NCBI GenBank assembly: GCA_963693305.1
Contig: OY855915.1
Span: 3,044,495 to 3,108,494, forward strand
DNA length: 64,000 nt
Source of the DNA: Meandrina meandrites
Taxonomy: Eukaryota; Cnidaria; Anthozoa; Scleractinia; Meandrinidae
Reading direction: 5' to 3'
Shown here: piece after piece, positions 53,068 through 63,857 of the stretch
Position numbering within the stretch: the first letter of the stretch is position 1
How the letters are laid out: each line of letters opens with the position of its first letter
The notes under the pieces: model-generated
Databases searched by the model: none
What the model was told of the DNA's origin: nothing
The model's input: only the letters and a program-made list of their open reading frames with translations
Translations under genes and position numbers: made by a program

Positions 53068-55962
53068 CTCCCACCGACGTGACGGTGTTGAAGAAGTGGA
53101 GAGGCATGATGTGTGACGATCCACGTAACGGCTGCAAAGGCGAAACTAGAACTGAAAAATTATAGTCTCCTCGAAACAACTATCTTTAATTGCTGTGCAA
53201 TACCTTTCCAAGATATCCAACTTTTGCGACATTGCTTTGGTTGCTGCATTCCCTGATCTTGGGTCCTGGTGAAGAAAAGACAGATACATGTGACTTAATA
53301 TTATCGACCTTATTTGGTAACAGGTGTCCGCTTAGCAACTGTTGCTTGGCAACATGCATTCAGCTTCAATTTCATGACCTAAAAAGCTCAAAACTACCTG
53401 TTGGGTGTTTGTTTCTACCTTACTGAATGATAATTTTGAAGTTTCAATTGATTTCAAGCTCTGTAGACCGCAAACCAGAGCGGCGCGACTGGCTCCAGGC
53501 ATAACGGACAGAATTTGTGTCCTTATCAGTGACCACAGTAAAACAAACCTTGTTTTTAAGTAAGCGGATAGCTTCCTCGTTCTCAAGTATTGTCACATCA
53601 AGCTGTTCCTTTCTGCTCGCAAGCTCCTGCTTCTCGCTACATTGGAGATAATTTCAGTATGATGAGCTTCGAATCTCTCCTCACAAAAATTATAGTATAC
53701 AGGTTGAGGTAATGAAGTAGATGATGAACGAAAGGAAATTCTCTGGTCTTCTCTTACACTTTCTTAAAGAAAGGAAAGTGAATTGATAAGGGAATTTGAT
53801 GTCTGTTGAACCTAGCAACACTCTGGATGATTGTCGTATGTGGTGCGGTAAACAATAACAACAAAGATAAAACCGTCTTTTTATTGTCCGTCTTGTTTTG
53901 GTTCTTTCACAGTTCTGGTGACAACTAAGTGTTTAACTCGATCTGTTTCCATAGTGGGTATCAAGGAAGTCTGAAGGCTAGTCAATTCTTGCGATTTAAT
54001 CCGGTCACTTTATGCATGGAGCAAGTAAGCATATTGCTTCTCCACTGAATGGGATGCTTGTTTATTGCAGGTTATGCCATCCTCCCCTCCCCTCCCTCCA
54101 TCCTTCCATCAATGGCGTTCCCCAATTATTGCTAACGCGATTTATAAACTGTGCACTAATAAACTCAATTGGAAACTCACCTTTGCACTGAAGACCTTGT
54201 ACACTCCAAGTCGGCAAGTTCTGGCAGGAAAAAAAATCGAGACACACTTGTAAATTAATGGCTATGCTTTAACCAATAGGACAAGAATCGGAAATCGTAC
54301 ACGGGAAGTCGTTCGAAAATCTACTCTGCATTAACCCACATGTATAATTTCTCCCAACTAGTCCTAAACCTGTAATAAGAATGTGTATGTGAATTTATGT
54401 ATGTGAATAATTTTTAACAAATTCATACCAACAAAACACATACATACAAAAACGCAGAACTAAATGACAAAATGACAGTCGTGCAAATGCTTTCAAAAGC
54501 TCCACAAGTCATTACTTACATTATTACTACATTGTCATTACATAATTACTTACATTATTACTAATAGCAATACTTACACTACTAACTTACATTACGTACA
54601 GCGGATTCAGGTTGAGCGTTTAACGGTCTCAGTTGTTGCGTTCGTTGTCCCAGTTGAATTGATTGCGTTGCGAGGCAAAATGACAGACGTTGCTAGGCGT
54701 GAATGCCAAAGTTCTGCCTGGGAAACCACAATGTGCTTTTTCCCAGACAGAACGTCGTCATTTTCGCGTAGCATTAAGCAACGTCTTTCATTTTGCCTCG
54801 CAACGCAATCAATTCAACCGGTACAAAGAACTCCACAACTTTGACCGTTAAACGCTCAACCTGAATCCGCTGTACACTAATAACAATACATTACTCGCAC
54901 TAGTTACAACGCAATAACAGTTCTCTTATTCTCATAGATGCGTTATACCTTGCTCGCTCTTTTTCAAAGCCTCTGTCATGGTCTCCAGTTTTTCAACCAT
55001 AGTTATTTGCTCCTGAAGTTTCTTCGTTGAAAAAAACGCAAAATGTTAATTTCATGGGGATGAGGGGGGATCCCAATGTATGCCGGATTTAACATTAGAA
55101 AATTGATATATTGAAATTTGCAATCACTTTAACCAACTGTCTCAACTACTTTTGTCGTCCATTGTAGCTTACGGAAAAATTTTATGGGAAAGTTTTGTGT
55201 CAACAAAGTTTAATTCCAGCTGCTTCCACTGAATCATATTGTAATAATTTGACAGATCAGTTGGCTGACTTTGTCGGGTTTTTGACCGAAGAACTCCTCT
55301 TATCTGGAATACTGCAGGCTTTCAAACTCAGTAAATGACATACAGTGTAGCAAACGGGATCCTGAAATAGCGCAATGAAAAAGCCTTTCCTTCAGGAAAC
55401 TGTTACTTAAACTGGTCAAATGACTTTATATTTTACCTTTTCATTTTCTTCAAGAGACAGATTAATGCTTTGAATCCCTTCATGTAAGTCGCTGTCCACT
55501 GTCAAAAGTAAAATAAAACGAAAAGAAATGAAATGAATAGAGAAGTACCAGAGGTTATTTTCTTTGATTGCTGATCTTGCAAAAACAGTCGACGTGCACT
55601 GAGTGAGATCTATAGGTACACGATTTGAACCCGGGAAGAACCCGGCAAGTCCAGCACTTTAACCGCTAGACCACGCTGCCTCTTATTACCAATAGAACTA
55701 ACGTTAAATGTTGCATTGATCCCGAATTGTAAAATTGACATACGACAACCATCACGAAGCGCGTGAAAAGCAAAATAATATATATACATATGATTAAGGG
55801 GAATGAGGAATCCTAAATTTGAACCACCTATTGCGGTTTTCAATAACATGCGAACTGTGAATTTCAAACCTCGACAAACGGTTTACGTTTTTCGCTGCCG
55901 CCAATCATCTAAGCAGACCTCTCAGGAAATAGAAGCTCATTTCAGCCGGGTCAAAAGGTCAT

Positions 55963-55996
<34 letters not shown>

Positions 55997-58900
55997 TTTA
56001 TTTGTTTCTGTTTTTCAAGGTTCGTTGACTGTCACCATAATTTGTGATTGACGGCAGCGAAAAACGCAATCGTTAGTTGGGTTTTGAACTTCAGAGTTCG
56101 CATGTTATTGAAAGGCGCAATAAAGTTTCCTTGCGATCTATAGAAAATTGCTAATACACTAACTTTATGTAGTTTCTTACTTTTGTCCAGCAAATTGAGA
56201 CAATCATCAACCATTGACAGGGATTCTTCTACAACATGTACGTCACTAGCAAGAGCTTGATGGTTTTCCTGAAAAGTTTGAAAATCACAAACAATCAAAA
56301 CTATCCACAATCCATTGCCTGTGAAGTACACCGCTGTTTCTCTTTGCATGTTCCATTCCTTTTGAGTGCTCAGGGCTGTCACTAAGGTCCGGGGAATTTC
56401 CCCGTCTTCCATGAGTTTTCAGCCCCGGCTTCTTTGAAACACTGAAAACATTGGCAAGCCTAACCAGCTTAGAAAGAAGTTTCTCCTCCAGCTACTCCAG
56501 TACTCTTTTACTTTTCCCGCCTACTTGAAAAATTAGTGACAACCCTGAGTGCTGCTCTCAGAGAGTAAGACGTTTGCTTCCTTGAATCTAGATAATCTTG
56601 AACTTTTGCATAACCGGTAAAACAAGTCAAACGAACCTGTATTTTTGAAAGCATTCTTTTATTCAGTTGCCCTTTTCCCTCTTTCCATTCTCGTTTGGTT
56701 GTCTTCTCACACACAGAGCGTAGACGACGAACTTTGCTTTGCATCGCTAACAGCTGAGTGAGAGACGAAGACAAAAACACAGTCAACCTACTGTTCACTA
56801 TCAAATACAAGAAACAACTTTAAATAAGAGAAGTTTTCGATTGAGTGTCGTAAAAGCAAAACCAAAATTATCACTCTGGCTAATCACAGAAAACAAACAA
56901 TCCAGTGATCCAATCGAAACTTTGAAGCAAATATATGTAGCTGGCACAAAGCGAGTGACGAGTCGCGATTGGTTTTGGTTTCACTTATGACTGGTTGAAA
57001 AAGTGGCGCAAGTTTTTTAAACCAATCACTATGCGAAAATAATTCAATACCACGGCAAAAGCGAATTACTTTCGAGAACCAGTTAAAAACTGCTCTAAAA
57101 CAGTTACTATAATACAGCAAATAACAGACGCAAGTTAATTTGTACCTTTTATTTAAGTGCCCACAACGTCAAAAATGTTTTATTTCTCAGCTGATTCTTC
57201 ATTTCACCCAATGAACTTCTGCGAAAAAATTTTCGATTTAGATAAAACGCAATTTTTTTATGAATTTTTAAAAAAATTTCAAAATTCTTTTTTCTTGCGG
57301 TCGATCCCTGCCGCTGATGACAAGAATAATGGCATACATTCAGGAATTTGTATAAAGACTGATGTTGTTTTCAAATCGAAAAAGTTTTTCGCAGAACTTC
57401 ATTGGGTGGCATGTAGCCGGAATCACCTGAGAAATAAAACATCTTTTTGACGTTATGGGCACTTCAAACGTTTTAATCAAGGAACCTTACCTCCTCTTTA
57501 CTTGCAGATTGTGCTTCCATGAATACTTTGGGATTTGAAGCATTTAACTCCATCTCTTGCTGCTCAACTTTCTCTTTCATGCTTCAGTGCAAATAAAAAG
57601 AACCATGCTTTACATTTTTAAACGATCAAAGGCGGCGACTTCATGAAACACAACAATGTTTAAGTCAATTTCAAAAACAAAAAATGCAACGACCACAATC
57701 TTGGACAAAACTAGTTGAAAGAAGCGCATTTCACACATCTTTCGCAAACGTCTTGACTTGCAAGCGTGTAAAAAATATTTTATCCCCCTCTTCACCTACT
57801 CAATGTTGTTTGATGGGGTTTGCAGTTCGTCAGACTTTGCCTTTACAACACAACTACATTGTACACTGACAACATTGAAAAGGGGCAGGGAAGTTGAAAA
57901 ACTGAACTGTGGTACCTAAATCAGTGGAAATTTGTCCAAGTGTTTCAACAGTTTTGTCCAAGATTGGAGCAATGGTGGATCTAAGGGAGACCCGCTCACA
58001 GCCCGTTTCTGTTTAAAGAATGTGAGGCCCAAAAATATCCGTCCCCACCCCTACCACTTTTTTTAACACAGCGTGGGACATTGTGTAGCTCGCGCGCCAA
58101 GCGAGAGAAAATTGTAACTCGCGTTCCAACCGCGAATAGATGCAGTTGTTTGTTTAGATCAAGTTGTAAGTACATGTATACAGTGAAATAAAGAAGTTAT
58201 AAGAGATAATAATCGCTAACTTGGTGATTTCAGCTTCTATGGCTGGGATTGCCTCCTCGTAGCAAGCAGCTTTGGGTTTTGATACCAGTGATGAAATGAT
58301 CACGTCTTTGGGAGTTTTAGGGGCCTCGACCTGGAAGGAAAGATAAATCAATAGAAAGTAAGGCTTATTCTGCGTGTTACTGACGTGAAAAGACATTTTC
58401 CTCGAAACAAAGTTTTGTGGAAATTGTCTCAAGTTCAAAGGTGTAACAAAATTGCAAGAAAAGGTTCACGGAAAAACGCCTAGTAAACACCCCGTGAAAA
58501 CTGCGTTGCAGCATTCCTGCATTTTTTCAAAAAGTAAAACCTGATCCTACTTCATGTAACACTTCAAAACAAATGTACCAGAGACGTTTTAATTTTGGGG
58601 CACGGTACGTACAATACTTGGCAGAATGATTTTGCTCCCAGTGCGTGGCGCAAGCCAGAGGTACGGTATGGTATTGTTTCGATGAAATGTCGTGTGTTGT
58701 CCCAAATTACGGTGAAGGAGGCAAGTCTACGATGCCGCTAAAAGAAGCATGCCTTGCTGACACTTTGAAAGGGGGGGGGGGGGGGTGCCTCTCAAACCTT
58801 TTGTACTGCGTCATTTGAACTGTATTGCATCAATACTCCCATCATACTCACCAGATTGGAAGGCGCGATACTTCTGCGCATGTTCACCTCTGTAATAAAA

Positions 58901-61900
58901 GCAATTTCAGTGATGTCAAGGAACTGCTTCAGGGTTATGGGACTTCTGAAATGTTAGTGGATACAAAATGCAATAAATTCACTAAAATCATGAATGAAAC
59001 CGTTCTGTGTATAATATACAGTCGAGCTAGCTTGATAAATGTTTTCCAAAAAGGACATATAAAAGGTTTGTCAATACAAAACTGGCAAGAAAGGAAACTC
59101 GATGTAAGTGCACACTAATGATCAGGCCACGAAATAGCCAATAGCTCAGGAAAGTCTACAAGGTCAAACCTTGATTTTCCGTTAATGCATTCATAAGTTG
59201 TGGTTCCTTTATATTCAAACTTCAGCACTTGATCCGGACTTTCCCTATCTACTGTAACTTGCTTATCCAAGACTATTGTTGCAAGTATGAAATGAGCTTG
59301 GATATACTGGGGTTGACAATACACACTTACACGTCAATTAACACATAAGAGACACTAACTGTGTGGTATTCTGCATCTCCTCCACCTCTGTGACATTTGC
59401 CTCTTCACTCATCTCTTTCTTACTCAGTTCACTGACAGATTCTTCACAAATAATTGACAACTTTCTGTCATTAACATCGCTTGTAACTTGGTCATCTATT
59501 GATTCGTTCAGCTCTGGAACATGGGAAGACGTCACATCTATATTAGCACTGTACTCTGTAGACTCAAAACTTGCATTTGAATTGGCTGGGACTCTTGAAG
59601 TCTGAAGTAGCTCTTCTGAGTCATGCAGCTCTTCCGCTTGGTCTACAGTTGCATTGTCATTCACTTGGTGAAAAGTTGTTTCTGGGCCTTTTGAAAGGTT
59701 GAAGGGTGTTTCACTAACGTGATCGGTGACAACTTCTTCACCTTGGCAAGATGTGGCATCTGGGTCAGCTGCTGGCTCACATAGGCTTTGTCGATTTATC
59801 TGCTGTGTGTTGTTGTCATTAGGATACTCGCTGTGACTGACTGTCGGCTCTGAATGTTCAGCAAATGACTTGACCAGCCCTGCACCATGACATGACGTGA
59901 CATCTATATCGACTGGCTCATAAAGGCTTATTCGGCTTGCTTTCTGTGAGCTTTTGTCTAGAATTGGCTGGTTGTAACTGGATTCCTGATCCAAATTTTC
60001 ACCAGATGACTTGACCAGCCCTGCACCATGACATGACGTGACATCTATATCGACTGGCTCATAAAGGCTTCTTCGGCTTGCTTTCTGTGAGCTTTTGTCA
60101 TGAATTGGTTGCCTGTAACTGAATTCCTGATCCAAATCTTCATCAGATGACTTGACCAGCCCTGCACCATGGCAAGACGTGACATCTATATCGACTGGCT
60201 CATAAAGGCTTCTTCGGCTTGCTTTCTCTGAGCGTTTGTCGTGAATTGGTTGGCTGTAACTAAATTCCTGATCCAAATCTTCATCAGATGACCTGACCAG
60301 CCCTGCACCATGGCAAGACGTGACATCTATATCGACTGGCTCATAAAGGCTTATTCGGCTTGCTTTCTGTGAGCTTTTGTCATGAATTGGTTGGCTGTAA
60401 CTGAATTCCTGATCCAAATCTTCATCAGATGACCTGACCAGCCCTGCACCATGACAAGACGTGACATCTATATCAACTGGCTCATAGAGGCTTCTTCGGC
60501 TTGCTTTCTGTGAGCTTTTGTCATGAATTGGTTGGCTGTAACTGAATTCCTGATCCAAATCTTCATCAGATGACCTGACCAGCCCTGCACCATGACAAGA
60601 CGTGACATCTATATCAGCAGGCTCATAGAGGCTTCTTCGGCTTGCTTTCTGTGAGCTTTTGTCTAGAACTGGCTGGCTGAAACTGAATTCCTGAACCAAA
60701 TTTTCACCAGATGACTTGACCAGCCCTGCACCATGACAAGATGTGACGTCTATATCGACTGGCTCATAGAGGCTCCTTCGATTTGTTTTCGGCGAGTTGT
60801 TGCTGATAAATTGCCGACTATGACAGGTTGTTAGATCTAAATTTTCATTAAAATCAGAGGGCTGCTTTTCAGTTTTATTCCAGCCAGGCAAATCTTGTGT
60901 TCTATTTAATGTAGCGTTGCCAATGAAACTGCTGGCAGTGGTTGCTGCTCTTAAACTTCTCGAAAGGTTCAAGGCTGATTTACAAACATCATGGTTTGTT
61001 TCTTCTTCTGGCGACTGAATCAGGCCTGGACCGTAACAGGATGTCACATCTACATCAGCTGGCTCATAAAGGCTTCTCCGCTTACTTTTCTGCATACTGC
61101 TGTCCAGGACTGGCTGGCTATGGCAAACTGTTAGCTCTACATTTTCATCAAAATCTGATGTTGGTTGTTGTATGCTAAAGGGATTCTTTATGAGATAAGC
61201 ATTTCGAAAGCTACCGGAACTTGGTGAAACCTTTGCAACGTCATTTGTCTTAGTGCACGAAAGAGTTGATTCCATCGATAATTTTGACTTGACAGGTCCA
61301 TTTTGGTCTAACATTTTCTCTTCAGTTTGTGCCACACTATGTCCAGATGTTGTAAGCTCCATTTCATCATCATTTTCATCATTGTTTGTAGCACTGCAGT
61401 GTGGCGTTGCATTAAGAGACTTCAAGAACACCGAAGAGTCCATTTTGCTTGAACCACTAAAGGACAACTTACGATCATTGTGATAGTTCTGTGAAGGTGA
61501 AGCTAAAAATGGCAAGAGAGCAGTGTGTCCTTGCTGTGTTTGACAAACGGTTAAGTCTAAGTCTGTGTTATCAGTATAAGCGGCAAATACTATTGTCTGC
61601 TCTGTTCCTGCTTCTGACAGTGTTTTGTTTGGCAAAATACCTTTACCATAACAGCGTGTTACATCAAGCTGCCCTGTGTGTTCTGGTAGCTGGATGTTTC
61701 TATCAGACGTTCGATTTCTAAGTGCACTTACATCTCCTGGACCAAGCAATTCATGTGCTTTATTTAATGATGCTTTATTTAATGATGAGCTGTTGTGGAA
61801 AGTGGTTCCCTGACTATTGCCAAGGTTGAAGTCTGTTTCTCTAACATGACTACTTGTAACTTGTTTCTCGGGTGACTTGATCAGCCCTTGACCATAGCAG

Positions 61901-63857
61901 GATGTGACATCTAGATCGGCAGGCTCACAGTTGCTCTTCTGGTTTGCTTTTGGTATGCTGTTATCAAGAACTTCGTAGCTATGGCAGGCTGTTAATTCCA
62001 AATTCTCATCATCTGGACCATCCCATTCCTGTTTGTCTGGTGATCTCATCAAGCTTGGACCATAGCAAGATGTGACGTCTACGTCAGCAGGCTCGTAGAT
62101 GCTTCTCCGGTTTGTTTTCGGTGCATCATTTTCAAGAACTTTGTAACTGTGACAGGCTGTTAGTTCCACATTATCGTCAAAATTTGACACTTGCTGTTGG
62201 GTTGGATTCATGGAACTCTGCATGCCCGTGACCTCCCCTAAAGGTCGTCTCTTGCAATAAGCATTGGCAATATTTGTGGACGTCGAAAACTCCTTGGGGT
62301 GCGTAACTTCATTTGTTTTAGTAGATGAAGGTTTTGATCCAAGTGACATGAGAAAAGACTTGCTGTCCATTTTGCCACTTTGCTCCAAGCTGTCAGGTGA
62401 TGATAGCTGTGCATTGGGGTAATCGCGGAAAAATATTTCTTGCTGTGTGCATGTCACATCAAGTTCAATGGCTGGATTTTCTTCACTGAATAACCTTGTT
62501 TGATCCATGTTTGTGGTAGTACTTGACAAAACAGAACTGTGACATTTAGTATACTCCATTTCTTCGGTTTGTTCGCTTGGATCTGCACTTGGATTTTCCT
62601 AAATATGAAACAAAACACACAATGTACATGCATAACAGCAGAAACAGTTGACTGACAGGCATTTACTGCTACATGTACATGCACTCAAACATAACATCCA
62701 TAATTTATAATATACTGTATGCTTTTTTCTAACAGGCTTGCAAATGTTGTGCACTGTCACACTTGCATTGGCAAATTAATGCAAACGATGTATCATTTTC
62801 TGTCTGACTAGATGTTATATACAAGAAAATCCAAACGGAGGCAGCGTGGCCCAGTGGTTAGGGCGCTGGACTTGTAATCCGGAGGTCCCGGGTTCAAATC
62901 CTCCTCCCTGCCACTGGATGGATTTGTCTTTGTTGGTCCCGAATTCAACTCCTCAACGCTTTGTATATATATAGCCAACTGGTCAGCCTCCTGCCAGTTT
63001 AGAAACTTTAACAAGTTTCTGTTTGATTTATAATATTTGTTTCACTATTTACAGTGTCCTCAATTAGTACAGCCGTGCTAAATACATTGACACTTAAATA
63101 AAGTGATTTATTTTTTTTATTTTAAACAGTACTGCACTACCACTTTCCCATTCCATTCCTATTGCAACCATGCCTTGCTTAATCTATCCAGTACTGCTTG
63201 TTTTGGGTTTTAACTATCCAAAGTGGCTGGCTTTTTTGTAAGGGCTCAGAAACCTCAAATACAGTGTGATGTACAATTTAAACGAAGGAACAATTCTCCT
63301 GAAATTTGTTCACCTAATTCCAAGAAATGAAGCAAATAACTCCACACTGTGGAATGTAATCACAGCCTCTGTAGCTGTAGCCTGTTGCACACAATTGCAC
63401 AGTCACATAATTCTGTGATGCTATCTAAATACAGTACACTACCATGTTCTTCATTCAGACTGTGTTGCTCTATTTATAATATTAGTCTGTAAAAGCTCAC
63501 CACCATGAATACTGGATCAGGATAATATTATAGGCATGCAATGCATGCAGAGGACTTGTTGTTGCTAACAAACAATGTGTACACAAGAATATGTTGCTTT
63601 TATCCTTAGAATACACTGTAGACATACATGACTACAAACATTTATAGGCTAGCATAAAGATATGCAAGGTGTGCAAATGGCTAATATGCATAAAATAGCC
63701 GAAAATAAAATATTGATAAACTACATGCAGGTGGAGATGAATTTTGGATTGAATATTTTGTTTAATATTTACTGTACAGCACTCTGACTCACCTCAATTT
63801 CAACCCTGCACATTTGATTGTCATCAGCTATATCACCTTTCAACAAGGATTCTAATC
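49436..63857 (-). CDS. KNL1: Kinetochore scaffold KNL1 (CASC5/Spc105), 21 exons, N-terminus beyond the window
   Basis: Exons in transcript order: 63857-63793, 62598-59424, 58889-58852, 58330-58221, 57980-57916, 57573-57491, 56753-56637, 56268-56181, 55498-55437, 55021-54949, 54220-54181, 53636-53549, 53460-53419, 53265-53204, 53067-53013, 52919-52823, 52304-52242, 52146-52043, 51628-51528, 50216-50094, 49559-49436 (about 1,590 aa seen). Phase closes throughout. The least certain edges are the 59424 donor and the 57573 acceptor. Order of parts: GLESLLKGDI, like the conserved GMNTLL motif; about 21 MELT-type repeats with two KI-like motifs; MRRSIAPSNL; coiled-coil exons; tandem RWD domains. KNL1 recruits Bub3-Bub1/BubR1 through Mps1-phosphorylated MELT repeats and binds Mis12 through its RWDs, linking the spindle checkpoint to kinetochores. 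The PP1-binding SILK and RVSF motifs should lie further right, off the window. Confidence 0.92.
50454..50903. mobile_element. MITE (CATTCTCGTCCCCATAGCCC ends) with an inner insertion
   Basis: CATTCTCGTCCCCATAGCCC at the left faces GGGCTATGGGGACGAGAATG at the right. Just inside, GAAGGGCTCTGGGGACA faces TGTCCCCAGAGCCCTTC. Between about 50755 and 50870 is an unrelated insert beginning with GAAGTGAAGTGAAGTGAATA. It lies in the KNL1 intron before the last exons. Confidence 0.8.
51142..51287. mobile_element. Palindromic MITE in a KNL1 intron
   Basis: GATATATCAAACACTCTAAA faces CTCCCGTGTTTGATATAT, and GTGTTTCATCACATTT faces AAATGTGATGAAACAC. The short centre is GTCGTCAAAAATGCTCCGCT. It lies between KNL1 exons 19 and 20. 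Confidence 0.8.
51733..52014. repeat. 106-bp tandem repeat, about 2.7 copies, abutting a KNL1 exon
   Basis: GACCATTCAAATGAAAGCTA recurs near 51760, 51866 and 51972 (the last with GACTATTC), with GTGGTTCTAACTTT and GTGGATGAAA between. I recall similar units as common dispersed repeats in coral genomes. It ends about 30 bases from the 52043 splice donor. Confidence 0.85.
52330..52548. mobile_element. MITE with about 50-base TIRs next to a KNL1 RWD exon
   Basis: ACAGTGAAACGAACTCAACC at the left faces GGTTGAGTTCGTTTCACTGT at the right, continuing through GGGGCCACCCAACG and CAATCACAAGA. It starts 26 bases upstream of the acceptor of exon 52304-52242, so it forms most of the intron just before it. 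Confidence 0.9.
52560..52690. repeat. Two direct copies of a CA-rich unit of about 65 bp
   Basis: CCCTTCCTACAAACACACAC and CCCCTTCTTACAAACACACA begin two units that both continue to CGTCAAAGCTT. A local duplication in a KNL1 intron. Confidence 0.7.
53204..58889 (-). CDS. KNL1: KNL1 middle region: basic linker and coiled-coil exons
   Basis: Part of the KNL1 gene. After the repeat exon come EVNMRRSIAPSNL (58889-58852, RRS being an Aurora-type context), VEAPKTPKDVIISSLVSKPK (58330-58221) and STIAPILDKTVETLGQIS (57980-57916). A run of small helix-forming exons follows: EKVEQQEMELNAS, LLAMQSKVRRLRSVCEKTTK, ENHQALASDVHVVEESLSMV, MDSDLHEGIQSINLSLEENE, KLQEQITMVEKLETMTEALK, ELADLECTRSSVQ, EKQELASRKEQLDVTILENE, SLKSIETSKLSFSK and DPRSGNAATKAMSQKLDILE. 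Exons of 40-120 nt with Glu/Lys/Leu-rich heptad character fit the coiled coil that in animals binds Zwint. The 57573 acceptor is uncertain, and a further small exon between 57.6 and 57.9 kb cannot be excluded. Confidence 0.8.
54597..54874. mobile_element. MITE (TACAGCGGATTCAGGTTGAG ends)
   Basis: TACAGCGGATTCAGGTTGAG at the left faces CTCAACCTGAATCCGCTGTA at the right. The inverted match continues through CGTTTAACGGTC and, further in, GCGTTGCGAGGCAAAATGA. It lies in a KNL1 intron. Confidence 0.92.
55615..55685 (-). mobile_element. tRNA-like head of a SINE, truncated
   Basis: On the minus strand GAGGCAGCGTGGTCTAGCGG (A box) is followed by GGGTTCAAATCG (B box). It resembles the heads at 8063 and 62837 but the SINE body is missing. 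It lies in a KNL1 intron. Confidence 0.65.
56826..57097. mobile_element. MITE (AGAGCAGTTTTC family), copy 2
   Basis: AAGTTTTCGATTGAGTGTCG at the left faces CGAGAACCAGTTAAAAACTG at the right. Inner markers (TCACTCTGGC, AATCCAGTGATCCAATC, GTAGCTGGCAC, GATTGGTTTTGGTTTCACTT) match 13935-14221. It lies in a KNL1 intron. Confidence 0.85.
59424..62598 (-). CDS. KNL1: KNL1 large MELT-repeat exon
   Basis: Part of the KNL1 gene. The open frame from the acceptor at 62598 continues to a stop at 59338; the donor A|GTAAGA at 59424 is preferred because its phase suits the next exon. I count 21 MELT-type units: MEYTKCH, LDVTCTQ, VELTACH, VDVTSCY, LELTACH, LDVTSCY, LDVTRCY, LDLTVCQ, MELTTSG, VELTVCH, VDVTSCY, LDLTTCH, seven IDVTSCHG, PDATSCQ and IDVTSSH. 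The CH or SH two residues after the Thr resembles the SHT part of vertebrate repeats, which helps Bub3 binding. An aromatic just upstream (SLYEP or SIYEP) resembles the vertebrate T-omega motif, and RRS before it is an Aurora/PKA-type site. KMDSKSFLMSL (near 62345-62375) and KMDSSVFLKSL (near 61405-61450) resemble KI motifs. Confidence 0.93.
59860..60792 (-). repeat. 141-bp coding tandem repeat in KNL1, seven IDVTSCHG units
   Basis: The block CCTGCACCATGACA on the plus strand recurs every 141 bases from 59879 to about 60725. Each unit encodes 47 residues of the type SLYEPVDIDVTSCHGAGLV plus a Ser/Asp/Glu-rich linker. Units differ at few positions, far less than the older repeats at 60.8-62.5 kb, so they arose by recent duplication or are kept alike by conversion. 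Confidence 0.95.
62837..63110 (+). mobile_element. tRNA-derived SINE, copy 2 (tRNA-Thr-like head)
   Basis: The head GGCAGCGTGGCCCAGTGGTT has a good D arm (GCCC/GGGC) and anticodon stem with loop CTTGTAA, which would give anticodon TGT (Thr). GGGTTCAAATCC is the B box, but the T stem does not pair. The body CAACTGGTCAGCCTCCTGCC and tail CTAAATACATTGACACTTAA match 8063-8315. It lies in a KNL1 intron, antisense to the gene. Confidence 0.88.

Noticed and set aside
59115..59324. Open frame just downstream of the KNL1 repeat exon
   Set aside because: No phase-compatible splice sites link it to the next KNL1 exon, and the sequence shows no KNL1 character.
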